Position numbers and translations under genes: made by a program
Assembly: GCA_963634825.1 (NCBI GenBank)
Contig: CAVHCP010000004.1
Span: 1 to 59,166 of the forward strand
DNA: 59,166 bases
DNA from: Gallibacter sp963634825
Lineage (GTDB): Bacteria > Bacillota > Clostridia > Peptostreptococcales > Anaerovoracaceae
Direction of reading: 5' to 3'
Shown here: positions 53,891-59,166 of the stretch, piece after piece
How positions within the stretch are numbered: position 1 is the stretch's first letter
Layout of the letters: every line of letters starts with the position of its first letter
Notes under the pieces: model-generated
Told to the model about the DNA's origin: nothing
Seen by the model: the letters and a program-made list of their open reading frames with translations, nothing else
Database searches by the model: none

Positions 53891-54098
53891 TGCCCGCAAA
53901 AGCCATACGCCAATCCTGCGCTTGTCCTCAGCACAGGCAATCGTTAGCGCTCATTCGCAGGCTTACGGGGTGTCAGCAAAACTCGCACCTTTGGCGCTCA
54001 AACATTGCTGACACTTACCCGCTCGCAAAGCTCATCTCGCTGACGATTACATGTTGTGCCTGCGGAGGCGCAAGATTGGCGTATGGCTTTTGCGTGCA
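53891..54098. repeat. 200-bp element with 21-bp perfect terminal inverted repeats (MITE-like or structured RNA)
   Basis: CGCAAAAGCCATACGCCAAT is at 53895 and its exact complement ends at 54094; 21 bases pair perfectly and a few more with one mismatch. Inside, TGTCAGCAA (53971-53979) pairs with TTGCTGACA (54005-54013), and AATCGTTAGCG pairs with CGCTGACGATT allowing one G-T pair. The whole element can fold into one long imperfect hairpin and is more GC-rich than its surroundings. No convincing ORF. It could be a non-autonomous mobile element or a repeated extragenic palindrome. Confidence 0.7.
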
Positions 54099-54167
54099 GT
54101 TATATAAATATAAGCGTCGAAACCGCACTAATAAGCACCACACCTCTCTTGCGCCACTGATAAGCAC

Positions 54168-54203
54168 AACAAAGATCGCACCCTCACGGATGCGACCTTT
54201 GTT
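54168..54203 (-). terminator. Terminator hairpin after the surface-protein gene
   Basis: AACAAAGATCGCA (54168-54180) pairs with TGCGACCTTTGTT (54191-54203) apart from one A/C position, ten-base loop. The tail on the minus strand is GTGCTTATC, so the T-run is poor; the hairpin may act in either direction. Confidence 0.6.
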
Positions 54204-54258
54204 AAGCATATTATATATACTTTTTTATTTGGTCATTTAGTTGTTTGGTTATTACCAA

Positions 54259-56016
54259 TTATTTCTTTTTGCGAGTTACTACTGCAAGTCCTGCACCTGT
54301 TCCAAGTGAGCTTAGAGCAAGTACAGCAAGCAGTCCGATATTGGCTTCGTCGCCAGTTTTTGCACTCTTTGAGTCGCTGTTACTGCCGTCACCTTTGTTT
54401 GTGATTTCCTGTCCACTATTTCCCTTAGAAGGGTCGTCCTTTTTGTCTGTTTTAGCTACTTCCCAGTTAGCTGTAAATGTTGTAGGAGCTGTTATCGAAC
54501 CCTCTGTTACTGTCATCTCTGTAGTTGGCTCATTTGTGCCATTGCCTGTCCAGCCGAGGAACTTACAGCCCTCTTTTGTTGGATTGTTCAAGACAAAGTC
54601 TTCTGTCTCGACAGTTGCTTTGTCCGGATTTGTAACACCTTCTGCAAGTGCACCGCCGTCAAGATTGTATGTGATTTCATACTCATCTGCTAACCATTTT
54701 GCATAAAGCTTTGTATTTTTTACTATAGCTGTAGCAAAGTCAAATGCATCCCCGCTAAAGTCTGAGTTTTCAAACCAGCCGCCCAGTGTATAGTTTGTCT
54801 TAGTTACAGCTTCTGCAGCAGCCTTAGCAGCTTCGCTTATTGTCTCGCCCTCTTTTACTGTCTGGTTTTCTACATCGCCACTTGTTGCGTCATTTGTATC
54901 AAACTCAACGCTATATGCATTGTCCCAGCTGATTTCTACAGGTGTTGACGCAAGGTCTGATGTTGCACTTGTCAAATCTTCTGCAAGGACATATGCCTTG
55001 TCTGTATCATCATTAAAGTCTGATGGTAGTGTAAATGTACCTGTCTGCTGGTCTGTGCTTGATGCATTTATACCATCCAGCTTGCCGTAGTATAAAATCT
55101 CTGTATCTGATGAGCTTATGTCACCATTTGTTATAACTACCGAAACCTGAGTGATGTTGTCTCCTGTCAATTTTACAGGTACGCTTACCTTTTTCTCTGC
55201 ATCTATTGTAGCCTTTTGTGCTGTCACAGTTTTTGATTCGTCTTTGATTGTCAAGTTCCAAGTCTTTGTCTCAGTTGTATTCACTTTGGCAAGAGCAACA
55301 GTCTTTGAAAAACCTGCATCAGAGGAGAAAAGAACATTAGTTAAATCCAAATTTGAAGCCGGAGCGACACCGAGAGCATATGTCACATAAACATAGGGGC
55401 TGAGGGCTCCGGAGGGCACCACATAGCCGGCAGAATAACTAGCATACGAAGAAGCCGAGCGCAACCACCAGTAGCCGTACGTTCCTGATTTTATTCTATC
55501 TGTATCAGTCGCATATAGGTCATATGCTTCGCGTGCTGACAAAACAAAAGAGCAGTTGTCACTTGAGCTATCATCTGTCCAATAAGTGTTATACTTACCA
55601 TTTGCTCCAAGAGTTGTACTTTTTACTATACTTTTCTCAGTATCGTTTGGAAAAAATTCAGTTCCTTCATATATTGCATTTCGTAGAGCACTGCCTGCAT
55701 AATCGTTATCGGTTTCATCAAATTTATTGTTGAAAAGTGTTTCGTCACTGTCAATCAGCATAGTATTGCCATCATTTGAGAGCACTCTGTATTTTAATGC
55801 CTTACCATTATAATCTCCTAGCTCATCACCATTACCTTTACCAAAGTTGATATAATGACCGGCAACTTTAGTCCAGCCACCGTCCGGTACCGTTATGTTG
55901 CTTGTGCCTATATTGATGCTTTTAGCTACAGTTTCATCAGCTTTTGCACCGGCAAGCATAAATGACGGCACGCTCATAGCAACAAGTAGCACCGCTACGA
56001 GTAACATTATAAACAC
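54259..56016 (-). CDS. Cell-wall surface protein with InlB B-type repeats and a sortase-like signal; 5' end frameshifted
   Basis: 585 aa as an open frame from a GTG. A signal peptide (FIMLLVAVLLVAMSVPSFML) is followed by a DUF6273-like region (YWWLRSASSYASYSAGYVV near 175), two InlB/Listeria-Bacteroides-type repeats (LGGWFENSDFSGDAFDF and YEITYNLDGGALAEG, each ending YAKW or TANW) and a C-terminal SAKTGD, hydrophobic helix and TRKKK, a non-canonical sortase signal. The natural start looks to be ATG 56037-56039 with AGGTAAGG upstream, encoding MKTKKLKSVF, but an A6 run at 56026-56031 must be A7 for that frame to join the gene. Either the gene is switched off, uses the weak GTG/ATG, or the base is an error. 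Confidence 0.8.
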   Translation of the reverse strand: MFIMLLVAVLLVAMSVPSFMLAGAKADETVAKSINIGTSNITVPDGGWTKVAGHYINFGKGNGDELGDYNGKALKYRVLSNDGNTMLIDSDETLFNNKFDETDNDYAGSALRNAIYEGTEFFPNDTEKSIVKSTTLGANGKYNTYWTDDSSSDNCSFVLSAREAYDLYATDTDRIKSGTYGYWWLRSASSYASYSAGYVVPSGALSPYVYVTYALGVAPASNLDLTNVLFSSDAGFSKTVALAKVNTTETKTWNLTIKDESKTVTAQKATIDAEKKVSVPVKLTGDNITQVSVVITNGDISSSDTEILYYGKLDGINASSTDQQTGTFTLPSDFNDDTDKAYVLAEDLTSATSDLASTPVEISWDNAYSVEFDTNDATSGDVENQTVKEGETISEAAKAAAEAVTKTNYTLGGWFENSDFSGDAFDFATAIVKNTKLYAKWLADEYEITYNLDGGALAEGVTNPDKATVETEDFVLNNPTKEGCKFLGWTGNGTNEPTTEMTVTEGSITAPTTFTANWEVAKTDKKDDPSKGNSGQEITNKGDGSNSDSKSAKTGDEANIGLLAVLALSSLGTGAGLAVVTRKKK

Positions 56017-56088
56017 GCTCTTTAGTTTTTTGTTTTCATTCTTCCTTACCTATATTCCTTTTTCTGATACAAAAAGCTGTCTGTTTCT

Positions 56089-56134
56089 GATATGTACCCC
56101 TTTCACTGGATGTCCAGTAAAAGGGGTACATATC
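56089..56134. repeat. 46-bp near-perfect palindrome in the leader of the surface-protein gene
   Basis: GATATGTACCCCTTT at 56089-56103 pairs with the complement at 56120-56134, and ACTGGA pairs with TCCAGT around a TG centre; one mismatch in 22. It starts a few bases after the predicted transcription start, so it would form a stable hairpin at the mRNA 5' end or serve as an operator. The repeated unit, ending CACTGGA/TCCAGT, also looks like two head-to-head IS terminal repeats left as a footprint. It may double as a terminator of lysC, though there is no T-run. Confidence 0.75.
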
Positions 56135-56145
56135 ATTCCAGAGCG

Positions 56146-56151
56146 ATTATA
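56146..56151 (-). promoter_or_regulatory. Predicted extended -10 promoter of the surface-protein gene
   Basis: Minus-strand TGATATAAT, consensus -10 with TG extension; no clear -35. Confidence 0.5.
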
Positions 56152-56198
56152 TCATAGGACATGCTGCACCTTTTTTGTTTCTCGATTTTAAAAGGCTA

Positions 56199-57509
56199 TT
56201 ATTCCTCAAACGCATTATATATTGCTTTTATCGCTTTTTCGAAATCTTTATTTTCGACTCCTACTATTATATTCATCTCGCTTGAGCCTTGGTCGATCAT
56301 TCTTATATTTACCCCGGCATCAGCAAGTGCCGCAAAGAGCTTTGCCGAAACGCCTGTCTTTGCCGCCATACCTGCGCCTACTGTTGCGATGAGCGCTATG
56401 TTGTCAAAGACTTCTATGCTGTCCGGTTTTAGCTGCCTTTCGAATTCCTCGACAAGTTCATCTGTCTTGCCATTTAGAGATTCCTTTGAAACTATTACCG
56501 AAATGGAGTCGATACTGCTTGGCAGATGCTCAAGTGCTATATCCATATCCTCAAGTATGCCCGCAAGTCTTCTCACAAATCCTTTTTCCGTAATAAGTCT
56601 GTTTTTGTGCATAGCTATTACAGTAAAATCCTTACTTCCTGCTATTCCTGTTATTACTCTGCCGTCTCTTTTTGGCTCTGCAAGTATCATAGTTCCCTCG
56701 TCCTCCGGTATATTTGTATTCCTTATATTTATAGGAATATTTGCTATCCTCGCAGGATAGATTGCATCCTCATGAAGTACGGAAGCACCCATATATGAAA
56801 GCTCTCTAAGCTCTCTATATGAAAGGGATTTTATCGGTTTTGGATTGTCGACAATCCTTGGATCTGCCACCAAAAAGCCCGAAACATCTGTCCAGTTTTC
56901 GTATACATCTGCCTTGACTGCCCTTGCGACAATAGCTCCTGTAATGTCCGAGCCACCTCTTGAAAATGTCTTTATACTGCCATCAGGCTTTGTACCGTAA
57001 AATCCCGGGATAACTGCTGTCTCGTGTTTTTTTAGCTCTTTTTCTAATTTTTCGTTTGTTTCATCGGCGATAAATTTGCCTTTTTCGTTAAAGCACACAA
57101 GTCCCGCAGCGTCCACGAAATCCATTCCAAGATATGCGGCTATGAGCTTCGCATTTAAATATTCGCCTCTGCTGGCAAGATAATCCTTGCTTGTACCTTT
57201 TTCTATTTCTTCTTTTATAATATCAAACTCAGCATCAAGGCCGGCATCGACTTCGAGATTTAGCTCAACTGCTTTGTACCTGTCGCATATAACGGCAAAA
57301 ACCTGCTCATATGGCAAGTTGTGTTCCTTGTGCATCATACATGCATAAAGCAAATCCGTTATCTTGCTGTCCTGCTCAAATCTCTTGCCGGGAGCCGATA
57401 CTACAACATATTTGATCTCCTTGTCCGAATTGATAATTTCCTTTGTCTTATTTATCTGAATCGCATCTGCGACAGATGATCCGCCAAATTTTGCTACTTT
57501 TATTCCCAT
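56199..57509 (-). CDS. lysC: Aspartokinase
   Basis: 436 aa. KVAKFGGSSVADAIQINK at the N-terminus and FSRGGSDITGAIVARAVKAD near 188 are the kinase signatures; two ACT domains occupy about 300-436 (VIAMHKNRLITEKGFVRRLA, IALIATVGAGMAAKTGVSAK). Phosphorylates aspartate, the first step toward lysine, threonine and methionine. It begins three bases after metK and so lies under the same SAM-I riboswitch, which suggests it feeds the methionine branch. Confidence 0.93.
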   Translation of the reverse strand: MGIKVAKFGGSSVADAIQINKTKEIINSDKEIKYVVVSAPGKRFEQDSKITDLLYACMMHKEHNLPYEQVFAVICDRYKAVELNLEVDAGLDAEFDIIKEEIEKGTSKDYLASRGEYLNAKLIAAYLGMDFVDAAGLVCFNEKGKFIADETNEKLEKELKKHETAVIPGFYGTKPDGSIKTFSRGGSDITGAIVARAVKADVYENWTDVSGFLVADPRIVDNPKPIKSLSYRELRELSYMGASVLHEDAIYPARIANIPINIRNTNIPEDEGTMILAEPKRDGRVITGIAGSKDFTVIAMHKNRLITEKGFVRRLAGILEDMDIALEHLPSSIDSISVIVSKESLNGKTDELVEEFERQLKPDSIEVFDNIALIATVGAGMAAKTGVSAKLFAALADAGVNIRMIDQGSSEMNIIVGVENKDFEKAIKAIYNAFEE

Positions 57510-57512
57510 TAT

Positions 57513-58670
57513 CTATAACACCTCTTTCTTGAGTTCTGCTACCTTATCTATTTTTTCCCATGGCACATCGAGGTCCTCTCTGCCCATATGTCCGTATGCC
57601 GCGATTTCCCTGTAAATAGGCCTTAGTAAATCAAGATCTCTTATAATTGCCGCCGGTCTCAAATCAAAATGCTTTTCTACAATCTGCGCAAGTCGTTCGT
57701 CCGAAACCACTCCCGTGCCGAAGCTGTCTACCATTATAGACACAGGATGCGAAACTCCTATCGCATATGCAAATTGCACTTCACATCTATCCGCAAGTCC
57801 CGCTGCCACGATATTTTTTGCAACATATCTTGCCGCATACGCCGCCGACCTGTCGACCTTTGTAGGGTCCTTTCCCGAAAAAGCACCGCCGCCGTGTCTT
57901 GAATATCCGCCGTATGTGTCCACGATGATTTTCCTGCCTGTAAGCCCCGAGTCGCCATGCGGTCCGCCTATTACAAACCTGCCCGTAGGATTTATGTATA
58001 TCTTTATATCATCGTCGATTAGCTCAGGTGGAATGATTTCATTTATTACATGCTTTATCAAATCCTCCCTGATCTGCTCGCTTGTCACATCCGGGTCATG
58101 CTGGGTGGAAATGACAACCGTATCAACTCTTGTCGCCTTATCATCATCATATTCGACAGTAACCTGTGTCTTGCCGTCGGGTCTTAGATACGAAAGCGTA
58201 CCGTCCTTTCTTATGTCCGCAAGCCTTTTTGCAAGCTTGTGTGCAAGCGATATAGGAAGTGGCATAAGCTCCGGAGTTTCGTTGCAAGCATATCCGAACA
58301 TCAATCCCTGATCGCCTGCACCTATCGCATCAAGGTCGTCTCCGCCCTTATTGACGCCCATAGATATATCCGGCGACTGCTCGTCTATCGCAGTTACAAC
58401 AGCGCACGTCTTGCCATCAAAGCCATAATCGCTTTGTGTATATCCAATGTCGCAGATAACCTGCCTTGCTATCTTTTGGATGTCTATATAACAGCTCGTC
58501 GAAATCTCTCCCATTACCATCGCATATCCCGTGTTGACCGTCGTTTCGGCAGCTACTCTACCATTTTTGTCCTCTGTAAGGATCGCATCAAGAATCGCAT
58601 CCGAAATCTGATCGCAGATTTTGTCCGGATGTCCCTCTGTAACTGATTCTGATGTAAACAGTCTCTTCAT
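57513..58670 (-). CDS. metK: S-adenosylmethionine synthetase
   Basis: 385 aa, usual length. ESVTEGHPDKICDQISDAIL at the start, GAGDQGLMFGYACNETPELM near 117 and GGGAFSGKDPTKVDRSAAYA near 255. Makes SAM from methionine and ATP. Preceded by a SAM-I riboswitch with terminator and a good promoter, so expression falls when SAM is high. Confidence 0.98.
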   Translation of the reverse strand: MKRLFTSESVTEGHPDKICDQISDAILDAILTEDKNGRVAAETTVNTGYAMVMGEISTSCYIDIQKIARQVICDIGYTQSDYGFDGKTCAVVTAIDEQSPDISMGVNKGGDDLDAIGAGDQGLMFGYACNETPELMPLPISLAHKLAKRLADIRKDGTLSYLRPDGKTQVTVEYDDDKATRVDTVVISTQHDPDVTSEQIREDLIKHVINEIIPPELIDDDIKIYINPTGRFVIGGPHGDSGLTGRKIIVDTYGGYSRHGGGAFSGKDPTKVDRSAAYAARYVAKNIVAAGLADRCEVQFAYAIGVSHPVSIMVDSFGTGVVSDERLAQIVEKHFDLRPAAIIRDLDLLRPIYREIAAYGHMGREDLDVPWEKIDKVAELKKEVL

Positions 58671-58733
58671 ATCCTTTCCTCCATATATCTGTATATTAAA
58701 TCGTTGTTTCTACAAAATTATGCCGTAAAAATC

Positions 58734-58760
58734 AAAAACCTCTTCTTTTCAGAGAAGAGG
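58734..58760 (-). terminator. Riboswitch expression-platform terminator of metK
   Basis: Minus-strand stem CCTCTTCT / AGAAGAGG (58753-58760 and 58739-58746), six-base loop, TTTTT tail. Forms when SAM is bound. Confidence 0.92.
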
Positions 58761-58768
58761 CGCATGTT

Positions 58769-58880
58769 CCTTTTTACCTCATCTTCCGAAGAAAGTTCTT
58801 CGTAGGATTTAGCACCGTTGTGAAAACTCACGGGTTGCCGGGCTTCACTGGGCCTATTCCCTCCACCACTCATAATAAGG
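58769..58880 (-). promoter_or_regulatory. SAM-I (S-box) riboswitch aptamer
   Basis: The minus strand shows GGTGGAGGGAATAGGCCC, then GAAGCCCGGCAACC, then GGTGCTAAATCCTAC and GGAAGATGAG, the conserved core of S-box leaders. P1 pairs CCTTATTA (58873-58880) with TAAAAAGG (58769-58776) with one mismatch. Binds S-adenosylmethionine and controls metK and probably lysC by premature termination. Confidence 0.96.
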
Positions 58881-58900
58881 TTTTATTTAATTTACACTAA

Positions 58901-58930
58901 AGTATATATGAAATAAGCAGTCAATGTCAA
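58901..58930 (-). promoter_or_regulatory. Predicted sigma-A promoter of the metK leader
   Basis: Minus-strand TTGACA (58925-58930), 18-base spacer, TATACT (58901-58906), placing the start just before the riboswitch. Confidence 0.75.
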
Positions 58931-58938
58931 TGATTTAG

Positions 58939-58967
58939 TTGAAATATCTCGCATTGCATTGTATAAT
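58939..58967 (+). promoter_or_regulatory. Predicted sigma-A promoter of the tRNA-Ser gene
   Basis: Plus-strand TTGAAA (58939-58944), 17-base spacer, TATAAT (58962-58967), about 23 bases before the tRNA. Divergent from the metK promoter. Confidence 0.8.
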
Positions 58968-58990
58968 GACAGATGCACACTCTTAAATAT

Positions 58991-59083
58991 GGAGATGTAC
59001 CCAAGTGGCTGAAGGGTTCGGATTCGAAATCCGATAGGTCGGTTTTGGCCGGCGCCGGGGTTCAAATCCCCGCATCTCCGCCA
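58991..59083 (+). tRNA. tRNA-Ser (anticodon CGA)
   Basis: 93 bases with encoded CCA. Acceptor GGAGATG pairs with CATCTCC, discriminator G. The anticodon arm is TCGGA-TTCGAAA-TCCGA, so the anticodon is CGA, reading UCG. A long variable arm and the CGGGGTTCAAATCCCCG T-arm fit a class II tRNA-Ser. Only tRNA found in the window. Confidence 0.97.
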
Positions 59084-59123
59084 GCAAAAGCCTGCAATCG
59101 CTTGGCTTAACGGTTAAAAGACG

Positions 59124-59160
59124 CCGCCTGTTTCCAAGAAAAGAAACAGGCGGTGTTCTC
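59124..59160 (+). terminator. Terminator after tRNA-Ser
   Basis: Perfect 11-base stem CCGCCTGTTTC (59124-59134) and GAAACAGGCGG (59143-59153) followed by TGTTCTCTTT. Confidence 0.8.
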
Positions 59161-59166
59161 TTTGCC

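Noticed and set aside
57510..57512. Separate lysine riboswitch or promoter for lysC
   Set aside because: Only three bases separate metK and lysC, so there is no room for a leader.

Overview
The window is low-GC bacterial chromosome from a Gram-positive anaerobe. The evidence is a Clostridia-type housekeeping set (lysS, greA, tex, addB, prfB, secA, metK), an S-box (SAM-I) riboswitch, teichoic-acid-type CDP-glycerol transferases, a sortase-type surface protein and AGGAGG ribosome-binding sites. I cannot name the species; a Lachnospiraceae-like or related Clostridia lineage is an inference. Every protein gene lies on the minus strand. Only a tRNA-Ser and a predicted small antisense RNA lie on the plus strand.

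Layout. (1) 0.1-18 kb is the first surface-glycan block. It holds two CDP-glycerol-type polymer transferases, a membrane O-acyltransferase, a nonulosonate (sialic/legionaminic-type) set neuB-neuC-neuA, a sugar amidotransferase with an asparagine-synthase-like partner, a pyruvyltransferase-family protein, an IspD/TarI cytidylyltransferase, a family-2 glycosyltransferase, a polymerase-like membrane protein and a TagGH-type ABC exporter. (2) 18-33.2 kb is the second glycan block, of Wzy type: CapD-like dehydratase, HpcH/HpaI aldolase, Wzz, polymerase, MurJ-like flippase, two ATP-grasp ligases, a GT-B-type protein and a WcaJ/PglC-type initiating transferase. It is bracketed by two secreted cell-wall hydrolases (GH25 and glucosaminidase) that share a nearly identical 1.14-kb fibronectin-III tail. 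(3) 33.3-33.8 kb is a truncated DUF1016 (YhcG) gene marking the right edge of the variable region. (4) 33.9-50.8 kb is housekeeping: lysS, greA, a PLP racemase, two acyl-CoA synthetases, a C_GCAxxG_C_C protein, addB, tex, prfB with a programmed frameshift, and secA. (5) 51-53.4 kb is an amino-acid ABC transporter. (6) 53.5-54.2 kb holds a candidate type I toxin-antitoxin locus and a 200-bp inverted-repeat element. (7) 54.3-56.1 kb is a surface protein with an apparent frameshift in its signal peptide. (8) 56.2-58.9 kb is lysC and metK under a SAM-I riboswitch, followed on the plus strand by tRNA-Ser(CGA).

The most interesting feature is evidence for a phase-variable surface glycan. Exactly nine-base G tracts lie inside three glycan genes: the acyltransferase, the asparagine-synthase-like gene and one ATP-grasp gene. 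All three are currently in frame. In the first two, a one-base change either way gives rapid termination. In the ATP-grasp gene, adding one G would read through a 3' remnant of a second MurJ-type flippase gene into a stop that overlaps the start codon of the next ATP-grasp gene. The identical FN3 tails form direct repeats around a 12.6-kb block that homologous recombination could delete or exchange. The surface-protein gene also has a homopolymer frameshift. Together these look like several layers of switching in the cell envelope, inferred from sequence alone.
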